DNA from: Azonexaceae bacterium
GTDB taxonomy: Bacteria; Pseudomonadota; Gammaproteobacteria; Burkholderiales; Rhodocyclaceae
Direction: 5' to 3'
DNA length: 64,000 nucleotides
Assembly: GCA_013335535.1 (NCBI GenBank)
Contig: JAAXVL010000014.1
Location: 17,844-81,843, forward strand
The notes beneath the pieces are model-generated. The model saw nothing but the letters and a program-made list of their open reading frames with translations. It made no database searches and had not been told where the DNA came from. The translations under genes were made by a program, and so were the position numbers. This document shows positions 27,476 to 35,909 of this stretch, in pieces; within the stretch, counting starts at the first letter, position 1, and the number at the start of each line of letters is the position of its first letter.

Positions 27476-28735
27476 TCAGGGACGCAGGAAATCGCGGTAC
27501 ATGGCCTCGGCCCAGGCGCTGTCCTCGCCGGCCGGATTCGGCTCACGCACCTGCTTGACCTGCTGCATCAGGAAACCATCGCCGCGCTGCCGGTAGCTGG
27601 TTTCGATGCGGGTATATTCGAGCGGCTCGACGCTGCTCACGACGTGGCAAACACTTTCCGGCAGCAACAACGGGTGCATCTTGCCGGTTGCGCTGGCCGC
27701 GATCTGTCGGGCAACGATGGCGCCCATGCGGTTGGCGACATGGCCGGTCTTCGGGTAATGGCCGAATAGCGGTGAGGCCAGACCGGCTGCATCGCCAATG
27801 ATGAAAACCCGCTCGTCCGCCACGCTGCGAAAATTGACGCCTCCCTGATCGGCCCAGCCGGTCGCCTTTCCTGCATCATCGCGACGAATCAGCCCGGCCG
27901 GCCAGAGCAGGTCAGCCGCTTCCTGCGGCGGAGAGAGCAAGGCTTCGTCGAAGCGGATGTCGTCGACGTCGGTCATCACCGTCTTGCGCGCCAGATCGAT
28001 CTGCCTGACTCTGGCGTGGTCGAGGTAGGTAATTTGCGCCTTGAAGCGCTCGAGCAAAATGGATTTGAAGGCCGGCATCAGCGGATTGGGATCGATGATG
28101 ACCAGCTTGCCCGGAATCTTCTGCGTCTTGAGCCACCACGCAATCAGCATTGCCCGCTCGTAGGGCGCTGGTGGGCATCGGTAAGGCGCTGGCGGGATGG
28201 TCATCAGCAGGTCACCGCCTTTGAACCCGGCGAGGCGTTTCTTGAGCGCCGGCAGATCGGCGGCGTTGAGCATGGCGCCGGAATGGCGCTGACGGAGCTC
28301 AGCCACGGCCTGCGGGTCGTTGACCTGCCAGGCAGCGTAGTTTTCGCGGATGCCGGGAGCCAGGACCAGCCAGTCGTAGGGCTGGCGACCGGAAGGCGTA
28401 CTCACGGTGCGTTGGGCGCGATCGATACTGTCGACGCTGGCTTGCACGAAGTGGTAGCCCCAGCGGGCGGCGAGCGCGGTGTAGTCGTGCCGTTCGATGT
28501 TGCCGGCCCCCTGATCGACCAGCCAGCGATTGCTCAGGGCGAACGAGGTGAAGGCCGGCTGGCGGTCGACGAGCGTAACCTCAAGCTCCGGGGCCAGGCG
28601 GCGAAGATGACTGGCGGCCGACAAGCCCCCCCAGCCGCCGCCAACGATGACGACGCGCTCACCGGCGGCACGCAGGGGCCGAACCAGCGGTAACAGCCCT
28701 GCGGCGAGCAGAAACTGACGGCGACCGGCTTTCAT
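27476..28735 (-). CDS. FCSD/sulfide-quinone-reductase-like FAD protein, Tat-exported
   Basis: A 419-residue flavoprotein of the flavocytochrome c sulfide dehydrogenase FAD-subunit type. The N-terminus is a Tat-like signal (RRQFLLAAG), followed by the dinucleotide-binding motif VVIVGGGWGGLSAA, the FAD motif FIIGDAAG near 325, and two Cys residues in the FCSD redox positions (PYRCPPAPYERA and ESVCHV). Such enzymes oxidise sulfide in the periplasm and pass electrons to a small cytochrome; no such cytochrome subunit is adjacent. The gene overlaps the ABC permease gene by 4 bp, an odd partner. Confidence 0.85.
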   Translation of the reverse strand: MKAGRRQFLLAAGLLPLVRPLRAAGERVVIVGGGWGGLSAASHLRRLAPELEVTLVDRQPAFTSFALSNRWLVDQGAGNIERHDYTALAARWGYHFVQASVDSIDRAQRTVSTPSGRQPYDWLVLAPGIRENYAAWQVNDPQAVAELRQRHSGAMLNAADLPALKKRLAGFKGGDLLMTIPPAPYRCPPAPYERAMLIAWWLKTQKIPGKLVIIDPNPLMPAFKSILLERFKAQITYLDHARVRQIDLARKTVMTDVDDIRFDEALLSPPQEAADLLWPAGLIRRDDAGKATGWADQGGVNFRSVADERVFIIGDAAGLASPLFGHYPKTGHVANRMGAIVARQIAASATGKMHPLLLPESVCHVVSSVEPLEYTRIETSYRQRGDGFLMQQVKQVREPNPAGEDSAWAEAMYRDFLRP

Positions 28736-29952
28736 TGGTAGCGCAGTGCTTCGATCGGATCGAGCTGCGCCGCCTTCTGGGCCGGATACCAGCCGAAGAA
28801 GATGCCGACGCCAGCCGCGACGGCAAAGGCAATCAGCGCCGCACTGCCGGAAATGACAATGACCATGCCGGTGAAGAGATTAATGCCGAGCGCAACGGCC
28901 AGGCCGATCAGAAGACCGAGCAGGCAACCGGCAAACGAGATCATCACGGCTTCGAGCAGGAACTGACTCAGGATGTCCTTCTGCCGGGCGCCGATGGCCA
29001 TGCGGATGCCGATTTCACGGGTCCGCTCGGTCACCGAAACGAGCATGATGTTCATGATCCCGATACCGCCGACGAGCAGCGAAATGGAAGCGATGGCACC
29101 GAGCAAAATCGACATCGTGCGCGTCGTTTCAGCCTCCGACTCAGCGGCTGCCGACAGGTTGCGCATGAAGAAATCATCGGGCGTGCCCTCGCGCAGGCGG
29201 TGGCGCTGGCGGAGCAGGCTGGTCACGTTGTCCATGACCTTGGGCATGCCTTCGGCGGAATCGGCCTGGACCATGATCATGCGCACCGAACCGAGGAAGG
29301 GCGTGCCGAACACCTTGCGCTGGGCCGTGGTGAGCGGAATGATCACAGTGTCGTCCTGGTCGCGGCCGTCGAGGTTCTGCCCCTTGCTGCCGAGCACGCC
29401 GATGACCAGGAAAGGGTTCTGCTGGATGCGCATGGTCTTGCCGACCGGGTCTTCGGCGCCGAACAGGTTTTCAGCCACGGTCTTGCCGATGATGGCGACC
29501 CGCGTCGACGAACGCACGTCGGAATCGCCAAAGCCGGCGCCATTGACGATGTTCCACGCCCGCGCCTCGAGATAGGCCGGCGTCGTGCCGACCACCTGCG
29601 TACTCCAGTTCTGCGCGCCATAAACCAGCTGGCGCGAACCCTGGTGCGTCGGCGCGACGTTGGCGACGCCGTCGAGTTCAGCCATCGCCTCGCCATCGGC
29701 CACATTGAGCGTCGGCCCGCCAGCCGAGCCACTACGCACGCCGGCCGTGGTGAAGGAGCCGGAAAGGACGATGAACAGGTTGGAACCCATGGTGCTGATC
29801 GTCTGCTGCACGGCGTACTGCGCGCCCTGCCCGATGGCCATCATGATGACCACGGCGCCGACGCCGATAACCATGCCGAGCATGGTCAGCGCCGTGCGCA
29901 GGCGGTTGGCGCCCATGGCCAGCCAGGCTTCGCCGAGCATGGCTTTCAGCAT
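28732..29952 (-). CDS. MacB-like ABC transporter permease (FtsX fold)
   Basis: A 406-residue permease with the MacB_PCD/FtsX architecture: one N-terminal helix (ALTMLGMVIGVGAVVIMMAIG), a long periplasmic domain, and three C-terminal helices (about 280-400), with LVGGIGIMNIMLVSVTERTREIGIRMAIGA. The ATPase is a separate gene upstream. I chose ATG 29952: GGGAG lies 8 bp upstream, part of it from the end of a dispersed repeat copy; the in-frame GTG at 29967 would fall inside that repeat. It likely works with the adaptor and TolC-like protein to export a peptide or small molecule. Confidence 0.92.
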   Translation of the reverse strand: MLKAMLGEAWLAMGANRLRTALTMLGMVIGVGAVVIMMAIGQGAQYAVQQTISTMGSNLFIVLSGSFTTAGVRSGSAGGPTLNVADGEAMAELDGVANVAPTHQGSRQLVYGAQNWSTQVVGTTPAYLEARAWNIVNGAGFGDSDVRSSTRVAIIGKTVAENLFGAEDPVGKTMRIQQNPFLVIGVLGSKGQNLDGRDQDDTVIIPLTTAQRKVFGTPFLGSVRMIMVQADSAEGMPKVMDNVTSLLRQRHRLREGTPDDFFMRNLSAAAESEAETTRTMSILLGAIASISLLVGGIGIMNIMLVSVTERTREIGIRMAIGARQKDILSQFLLEAVMISFAGCLLGLLIGLAVALGINLFTGMVIVISGSAALIAFAVAAGVGIFFGWYPAQKAAQLDPIEALRYQ

Positions 29953-29963
29953 GGCAGCGACTC

Positions 29964-30000
29964 CCACGGTGAACCGGAAAAAACGGCCAAAATTGAAATG
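29964..30000 (-). repeat. Dispersed ~36-bp repeat, copy 4
   Basis: Near-consensus copy in the inverse orientation (CCACGGTGAACCGG at the left end, AAAATTGAAATG at the right). It fills the gap between the ABC ATPase and permease genes inside one operon. Confidence 0.93.
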
Positions 30001-30007
30001 TTCGCGC

Positions 30008-30709
30008 TCATGCCGGTGCGTGCTCCGTCAAATGATCGCTGATGATCTGGCCGTCGAGGAACTTGACCTGCCGCTTGGCGTGGGCCGCGATGTCGGGTTC
30101 GTGCGTGACGAGCACGATGGTGATGCCCTCGGCGTTGAGTTCGCCAAACAGGCGCATGATTTCCTCGCTGGTATGGCTGTCGAGATTGCCGGTCGGCTCG
30201 TCGGCGAGGATCAGGCGCGGCGAATTGACGAGCGCCCGGGCAATCGCCACGCGCTGCTGCTGACCGCCGGAAATGCGGCTGGGCAGCGACTCGGCGTACT
30301 GGCCGAGGCCGACCTTGCCGAGCAGCTCGCGCGCCCGGGCCTGCCGCGTTTCCTTGTCGACGCCGGCATAAACCAGCGGCAAGGCAACGTTGTCCTGCAG
30401 GCTCATGCGCGGCAGCAGGTTAAAGCCCTGGAAAACGAAACCCAGCGTCCGGTTGCGCAGGATGGCCAGAGCATCCTTGTCCATGTGTGCAACGTTGTTG
30501 CCGGCCAGGAAATAATCGCCCATGGTCGGCGTATCGAGGCAGCCGAGCAGGTTCATGAAGGTCGACTTGCCCGAGCCCGAAGGCCCCATGATGGCGATGT
30601 ACTCGCCCGGCTGGATGTCGAGATCGACGCCCTTGAGTGCCGGAAACAAACCTGCCGCCGTTGCATAGGATTTGCCCAGGCCGACAACCCGGATGACCGA
30701 CTCCGTCAT
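30008..30709 (-). CDS. MacB-like ABC transporter ATPase
   Basis: A 233-residue ATPase with Walker [10 protein letters not shown]-loop FQGFNL, signature [14 protein letters not shown], Walker [13 protein letters not shown] and switch His (VTHE), matching the MacB/LolD subgroup. It forms the motor for the separate FtsX-type permease encoded next. Its ATG overlaps the end of the adaptor gene by 1 bp. Confidence 0.95.
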   Translation of the reverse strand: MTESVIRVVGLGKSYATAAGLFPALKGVDLDIQPGEYIAIMGPSGSGKSTFMNLLGCLDTPTMGDYFLAGNNVAHMDKDALAILRNRTLGFVFQGFNLLPRMSLQDNVALPLVYAGVDKETRQARARELLGKVGLGQYAESLPSRISGGQQQRVAIARALVNSPRLILADEPTGNLDSHTSEEIMRLFGELNAEGITIVLVTHEPDIAAHAKRQVKFLDGQIISDHLTEHAPA

Positions 30710-31935
30710 CAGAACATCCGCATGCCGACGCTGGACGGCTTGCCGCTCTGGCCGCCGCCGTTCTCGCCGGTAACGATGCGGTCACCTTCCTTCAGTTCGC
30801 CACCGAGGATTTCGGTGTTGCGGTTATCGGTAATGCCGAGCTGGACGCTGACCGGCTTGATTTCGTCGCCCGTCAGCACATAAACCGTGCCGCTCTGGCC
30901 ATCGCGTTTCTTGCCCTTACCCGGGCCTTTCGGTGCGCCACCCTCAGCTCCGGAAGCCGGTGCCGCGGTTGATGCCGGCTTCTGCCCGTTTTCTGCTTTC
31001 TTGTCGGGGGCATCAGCCGGCTTGAAACGCAGCGCCGCATTCGGCACGAGCAGCACGCCCTCGCGCTTCTGCACGCCGATATTGACGTAGGCCGTCATGC
31101 CCGGCAGCAGGAGATGCTCGGGATTATCGACGTTGATGCGGACGTTGTAGGTCACGACATTCTGCTGGTTGGTCGGGTTCAGGCGAATCTGCTGCACCTC
31201 GCCCATGAAACTCCGGCTCGGGAAGGCATCGACGGTGAAACGCGCCTTCTGCCCTTCGCGGATGTTGCCGATATCGGCCTCGGCGAAGCTCGTGTCGATG
31301 CGCATTTCCGACAAGTCCTGGGCGATCTTGATCAGCGTCGGCGTCTGGAAGCTGGCTGCCACCGTCTGGCCCAGGTCGACCACGCGGTCGATGACCACAC
31401 CATCAACCGGCGAGCGGATCACCGTGAAATTGAGGTTGGCGCGGTCGCGCTCGTTCTGCGCCCGGGTCAGTGCCAGCTGCGCCCGAGCCGACTTGAGCAC
31501 CTGGGTGGACTGGTCGTATTCCTGTTTCGAGACGTACTCCTGGGCGAGCAATGACTTCATGCGCGCCTCATTGGCCTGCGCCAGATCCAGCGATGCCTGG
31601 GCGCTGACCACGCTCGCCGCGCTCTGCCGCTCAGCGGCCGAGACCAGCGCATCGTCAAGTTCAAGCATGACCTGGCCCTTCGTCACCTTGTCGTTGAAAT
31701 CGACATAGAGCTTGCGCACGGTACCCGACACCTGCGTACCGACGCTGATCAGCACGACCGGATTGAGCGTGCCGTTGGCCGACACCGTCTGCGTCACGTC
31801 CCCCTTGTCGACCGTCGCCAGCTTGTAGCGGGTTTGCGGGTTCTGCGCCTCACGCTGCTTGCTGTACCAGACGCCGCCGCCGATCAGGCTGGCGGCTACG
31901 GTCACGCCGATCAGAATCTTGCCGATATGTTTCAT
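30709..31935 (-). CDS. MacA-like periplasmic adaptor (HlyD family)
   Basis: A 408-residue membrane-fusion protein with an N-terminal membrane anchor, lipoyl-like halves (VSVGTQVSGTVRKLYVDFNDKVTKGQVMLELD region and VIRSPVDGVVIDRVVDLGQTV), a coiled-coil hairpin between them, and a Pro/Ala/Lys-rich insertion at about 305-345 before the final strands. It is encoded between the TolC-like and ATPase genes with 1- to 4-bp overlaps, so the four genes make one tripartite exporter. The rich insertion is unusual in length; its role is unknown. Confidence 0.93.
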   Translation of the reverse strand: MKHIGKILIGVTVAASLIGGGVWYSKQREAQNPQTRYKLATVDKGDVTQTVSANGTLNPVVLISVGTQVSGTVRKLYVDFNDKVTKGQVMLELDDALVSAAERQSAASVVSAQASLDLAQANEARMKSLLAQEYVSKQEYDQSTQVLKSARAQLALTRAQNERDRANLNFTVIRSPVDGVVIDRVVDLGQTVAASFQTPTLIKIAQDLSEMRIDTSFAEADIGNIREGQKARFTVDAFPSRSFMGEVQQIRLNPTNQQNVVTYNVRINVDNPEHLLLPGMTAYVNIGVQKREGVLLVPNAALRFKPADAPDKKAENGQKPASTAAPASGAEGGAPKGPGKGKKRDGQSGTVYVLTGDEIKPVSVQLGITDNRNTEILGGELKEGDRIVTGENGGGQSGKPSSVGMRMF

Positions 31936-33317
31936 GGTCTTCCTTCCGCTGCCGCTTGCAGCAGCGTGTAATCCAGCGCACCCATCGATTGGGCCAATGT
32001 GGCGCGATAAACATTCCAGTCGAGCTGCGCCTGAATGCGCTGCAACCGGGCGCTGGCCAACGCGCTCTGCGCCGACAACAGATCAAGCACGGTGCCGACG
32101 CCGGCCTTGTAGCGGCCAAGCGCGACGCGCTCCGACTGCTCGGCGCTGGCCACCAGATCAGCCGACGTTTTCAAGCTTTGCGTCGCCGTCGTCAGGCTCT
32201 GGTAGGCCCGCCAGACATCCAGCGCGATCTGGTTCTTGATGCGGTCGCGCTGGGCGGCACGCACATCGGCCTGAGCCGCGGCCGAACGCACACGGTAAGT
32301 CGTGTCGAAGCCGGTAAAGATCGGCACATTGAGCGTCAGGCCGATGCTGCCGCCCTGCGTGGTCACCCCGGCCGTGTTCTGCCAGCTCGGTCCGGCCGCC
32401 AACGACACGGTCGGCCGGCCCTGGGCACGGGCAATGTCGACGCTGGCCTCGGCCGCCTTGAGCTGTGCCTCGGCCGCTTTGAGGTCGGGTCGCCGCGCCT
32501 GCGCCTCGGCGATCATGGCGTCGACTTCCTTCTGAAAAGCCAGCTCAGCCGGCAAAACAGGCAGGTCGGCCAGAACAATTTTTTGCTGAGCCTCGAAACC
32601 GAGGGCGTTGGCCAGCGCACCGAGCGCATTGCGCGCATCACCCTCGGCCCGGATGCGATTGAGCGTTGCCTGCGACAACGCCGTCTGCGCCTGCAGACGA
32701 TCCGCCGGCGTCGCCACACCGACGTTGTAGCGCGCATCGGCCGCCTGGAAACTCTCGCGCGCGGCACGCTCGGCCTCGTTCGCCGAAATGACCGCCGCCT
32801 GCGCCGCCTGCGCCGAGTAGTAGGTCTGCAACGCGGCAAGGAAAAGCGACTGCACCGTCGCATCCTGCGTCGCAGCGGCGGCATTGAGCAATTGCTGTGC
32901 ATTGTCGACGCTGGCTGAACGTTGCCCGAAATCGAGCAGCAACCAGGACAGCGTCAGCGCCGCTGAGCGTCGGTTATACGAACCGTCGTCGAGCATGAAA
33001 CGCGTTGCGCTGGCGCTGCCATCCAGATTTGGCAACCAGCCGGCCCTGGCAACACCAACCAGTGCTGCCTGCACCCGCGCCGACGCCCACACTTCGCGCG
33101 TCTGCGGGTGATTGCACAAGGCCAGATCGACGGCATCAATGGCCGTCAAGGCCGTTGCTGGCAGAGCCGTCGCGCAGGGCGCCTCGCCCACCCGGGCCGC
33201 CAGGCTCGGCGACACCTTGAGCGGCGCCATGGCGTCCGTGCCGAACGGATCGGCCAGACCGGCAGCCCACGCAGGGAATGCCACGGTCAACAGGAAAAAA
33301 CAGGGTAAAAATCGCAT
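31932..33317 (-). CDS. TolC-family outer-membrane efflux protein
   Basis: A 461-residue OEP-family protein with a signal peptide and the two helical repeats of the family (ALTLSWLLLDFGQRSASVDNAQQLLNAAAA; GRYKAGVGTVLDLLSAQSALASARLQ). It is the outer-membrane exit of the MacAB-like exporter encoded downstream. Its signal peptide contains FFLLTVA, encoded by a degenerate copy of the dispersed repeat in the same reading phase as in the CapA-like gene. Confidence 0.93.
   Translation of the reverse strand: MRFLPCFFLLTVAFPAWAAGLADPFGTDAMAPLKVSPSLAARVGEAPCATALPATALTAIDAVDLALCNHPQTREVWASARVQAALVGVARAGWLPNLDGSASATRFMLDDGSYNRRSAALTLSWLLLDFGQRSASVDNAQQLLNAAAATQDATVQSLFLAALQTYYSAQAAQAAVISANEAERAARESFQAADARYNVGVATPADRLQAQTALSQATLNRIRAEGDARNALGALANALGFEAQQKIVLADLPVLPAELAFQKEVDAMIAEAQARRPDLKAAEAQLKAAEASVDIARAQGRPTVSLAAGPSWQNTAGVTTQGGSIGLTLNVPIFTGFDTTYRVRSAAAQADVRAAQRDRIKNQIALDVWRAYQSLTTATQSLKTSADLVASAEQSERVALGRYKAGVGTVLDLLSAQSALASARLQRIQAQLDWNVYRATLAQSMGALDYTLLQAAAEGRP
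33281..33317 (-). repeat. Dispersed ~36-bp repeat, copy 5 (in signal peptide)
   Basis: Degenerate copy: CCACGGTCAACAGG plus an A-run. It covers the first 12 codons of the TolC-like gene and includes its start codon. Confidence 0.7.
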
Positions 33318-33591
33318 GGGCAGAAGTTTAGCCTCGCCGAAAGAAATAAGTCGTTTCCGATTGTTTCAGAATTCGTATCGGAGCGATTATCGCAGCGGGG
33401 GACTGGGGCTGGGGTGGGCACAGATCAAGAAACACAGTCCTCAACTGGCGGCAACCGGCTTTCTCTGGTTTTGTATTCCGTTTTGCTGGCGGGCGGCACC
33501 CCAAGCCTGAGAAAGCCCCCCACATTCAGCACGGAAAACCAGCCTTCAGAAACATAGAACCCCCCGCAATACGGTAAAATCCTGCCCCACT

Positions 33592-34638
33592 ATGCTCTAT
33601 CCCCTTATCCGCAAATTCTTTTTCGCCCTCGACGCCGAAACTGCCCACGGCATCGGCATGAATGGCATCGATTTCCTTAACGCCGCAGGCTTCTCCTGCC
33701 TGGTCGCCAAAAAAGTCGCGCCGTGCCCGGTCGAGGTCATGGGCCTCAAGTTCCCGAACCCGGTCGGCCTTGCTGCCGGCCTCGACAAAAACGGCGACCA
33801 CATCGATGCGCTGGCCAAGCTCGGCTTCGGCTTCATCGAAATCGGCACGATCACGCCACGCCCGCAGGATGGCAACCCGAAGCCGCGCCTGTTCCGTATT
33901 CCGGAAGCGCAGGGCATCATCAACCGCATGGGATTCAACAACGCCGGCGTAGACAAATTGCTGGAAAACGTGCGGCGCGCCGAATTCCCGAAAAACGGGG
34001 GCATCCTCGGCATCAACATCGGCAAGAACGCGACAACGCCGATCGAGAAGGCCGCTGACGATTACCTGATCTGTCTCGACAAGGTATACAACGACGCCAG
34101 CTACGTGACAGTCAATATTTCGTCGCCAAACACCAAGAATCTGCGCGAACTGCAAAAGGACGAGGCACTCGACGACCTGCTGGCGCAATTGAAGGCCAAA
34201 CAGCTGCAACTGGCCGACCAGCACGGCAAATACGTGCCGATGGCGCTCAAGATCGCCCCCGATCTCGACGACGAGCAGATTACCGCCATCGCCGATGCGC
34301 TGCGCCGCCATCGTTTCGACGGCGTCATCGCCACCAACACCACGCTGTCGCGTGACGGCGTTGAGGGGCTACCGAATGGCGCCGAAACGGGCGGCCTGTC
34401 GGGCAAGCCGGTTTTCGAGAAATCGACGGCCGTGCAGAAAAAGCTTTCCGCTGCTCTGGCCGGCGAACTGCCGATCATCGGCGTCGGCGGCATCATGGGC
34501 GGCGAGGATGCTGCCGAAAAAATCCGCGCTGGCGCCAGCCTGGTTCAGTTCTACAGTGGATTTATCTACCGCGGCCCCGATCTGGTCAGCGAAGTGGCAG
34601 AAACCCTCGCTAACATCATGCGCAGGAAAACCATATAA
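33592..34638 (+). CDS. pyrD: Dihydroorotate dehydrogenase (quinone), class 2
   Basis: A 348-residue FMN enzyme of pyrimidine synthesis that oxidises dihydroorotate to orotate with quinone at the inner membrane. The N-terminal helical extension typical of class 2 enzymes is present ([15 protein letters not shown]), as are [27 protein letters not shown], the [11 protein letters not shown] motif bearing the catalytic Ser, and the FMN-phosphate site [11 protein letters not shown]. The 274-bp gap upstream shows nothing else I can support. Confidence 0.97.
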   Translation: MLYPLIRKFFFALDAETAHGIGMNGIDFLNAAGFSCLVAKKVAPCPVEVMGLKFPNPVGLAAGLDKNGDHIDALAKLGFGFIEIGTITPRPQDGNPKPRLFRIPEAQGIINRMGFNNAGVDKLLENVRRAEFPKNGGILGINIGKNATTPIEKAADDYLICLDKVYNDASYVTVNISSPNTKNLRELQKDEALDDLLAQLKAKQLQLADQHGKYVPMALKIAPDLDDEQITAIADALRRHRFDGVIATNTTLSRDGVEGLPNGAETGGLSGKPVFEKSTAVQKKLSAALAGELPIIGVGGIMGGEDAAEKIRAGASLVQFYSGFIYRGPDLVSEVAETLANIMRRKTI

Positions 34639-34725
34639 GGTCAGCCATATAAGGCCATAACCGGCGCGCGGTTGTTTGCACTGCAGCAAAGCCCGATAAT
34701 ACGCGCCTCAAGCCTGCCTAATTCT

Positions 34726-35310
34726 ATGAGCCACTACTTATTCATCCTCGTCGGCGCGGTGCTGGTCAACAACGTCGTACTGGTGAAGATTCTCGGTCTT
34801 TGCCCATTCATGGGCGTTTCCAAAAAACTGGAAACTGCCTACGGCATGGGCGCTGCGACGACCTTCGTGCTGACCATGGCGACCGGCGCCAGCTACATCA
34901 TCGATCACTACCTGTTGATGCCGTTCGGGCTCGAATACCTGCGCACGCTATCCTTCATCGTCACCATCGCCGCCATTGTCCAGCTGACCGAAATGGTCAT
35001 CGCCAAGACCTCGCCGACGCTGCAGCAGACGCTGGGCATCTATCTGCCACTCATCACTACCAACTGCGCCGTGCTCGGCGTGCCGCTGCTCAATGTGTCG
35101 AACGGCTACAACTTCATTGACTCGCTGCTTTTCGGGGCCGGCAGTGCTGCTGGCTTCTCGCTGGTGCTCATTCTCTTTGCCGGCATCCGCGAACGCATCG
35201 AAGGTGCCGAGGTACCCGTCCACTTCCGCGGGGTCGCCATTGCCATGGTTACCGCCGGCCTGATGGCGCTTGCCTTCATGGGCTTTGCCGGCCTGGACAA
35301 ATACCAATAA
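34726..35310 (+). CDS. rnfA: Rnf electron-transport complex subunit A
   Basis: A 194-residue membrane subunit with six predicted helices; the signature [21 protein letters not shown] and the [15 protein letters not shown] segment, each with a Cys near the membrane that ligates iron-sulfur in this family, are intact. ATG 34726 is chosen as the family N-terminus (MSHYLFI). First gene of rnfABCDGE; the complex couples electron flow between NADH and ferredoxin to ion transport, or keeps SoxR reduced. Confidence 0.97.
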   Translation: MSHYLFILVGAVLVNNVVLVKILGLCPFMGVSKKLETAYGMGAATTFVLTMATGASYIIDHYLLMPFGLEYLRTLSFIVTIAAIVQLTEMVIAKTSPTLQQTLGIYLPLITTNCAVLGVPLLNVSNGYNFIDSLLFGAGSAAGFSLVLILFAGIRERIEGAEVPVHFRGVAIAMVTAGLMALAFMGFAGLDKYQ

Positions 35311-35909
35311 TGGACATCCTTCTCGCCATCGCCATCATGGCCCTCGGCGCCGTTGTGCTGGGTGCCGCCCTGGGTTTTGCCTCGATCAAGTTCAAGGTCG
35401 AAGGCGATCCGCTGATCGAGAAAATCGAGGCCATCCTGCCGCAGACGCAGTGCGGCCAGTGCGGCTACCCCGGCTGCAAGCCCTACGCCGAAGCCATCGC
35501 CAACGGCGACGAAATCAACAAGTGCCCGCCGGGTGGCAGCGAAGGCGTGCAACGCCTGGCCGACCTGCTCGGTCGCGAAGTCAAGCCGCTCGATGCCGAG
35601 GAAAAGCCCAAGCAGATCGCCATCATCGACGAGAACACCTGCATCGGCTGCACGCTGTGCATCCAGGCCTGCCCGGTCGATGCCATCGTTGGTGCCGCCA
35701 AGCAGATGCACACCATCGTCGCCCAGCAGTGCACCGGCTGCGAACTTTGCCTGCCGCCCTGCCCGGTCGAATGCATCCGCATGGAGCCCATCGGTGAAAA
35801 CATCGACAACTGGAAATGGAAATACCCGGTCGTTGAAATAAAGGCTGCGGCCATGTCCGCCGGGGATACCCCCACCGGCGGTGCCGGCGGCATAAAAGAG
35901 GCCGCCTGA
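35310..35909 (+). CDS. rnfB: Rnf complex ferredoxin subunit B
   Basis: A 199-residue iron-sulfur protein. An N-terminal membrane helix is followed by the CGQCGYPGC cluster motif near residue 50 and two ferredoxin motifs, [12 protein letters not shown] and [12 protein letters not shown], near 111 and 141. Start overlaps the rnfA stop by one base. It passes electrons within the Rnf complex. Confidence 0.97.
   Translation: MDILLAIAIMALGAVVLGAALGFASIKFKVEGDPLIEKIEAILPQTQCGQCGYPGCKPYAEAIANGDEINKCPPGGSEGVQRLADLLGREVKPLDAEEKPKQIAIIDENTCIGCTLCIQACPVDAIVGAAKQMHTIVAQQCTGCELCLPPCPVECIRMEPIGENIDNWKWKYPVVEIKAAAMSAGDTPTGGAGGIKEAA

Noticed and set aside
28735..30042. Long plus-strand open frame over the ABC permease gene
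   Set aside because: High-GC shadow frame; the minus-strand frame has the full FtsX/MacB signature.
33318..33591. Possible small gene or RNA between the TolC-like gene and pyrD
   Set aside because: No frame with a start site, no hairpin and no known RNA motif seen.
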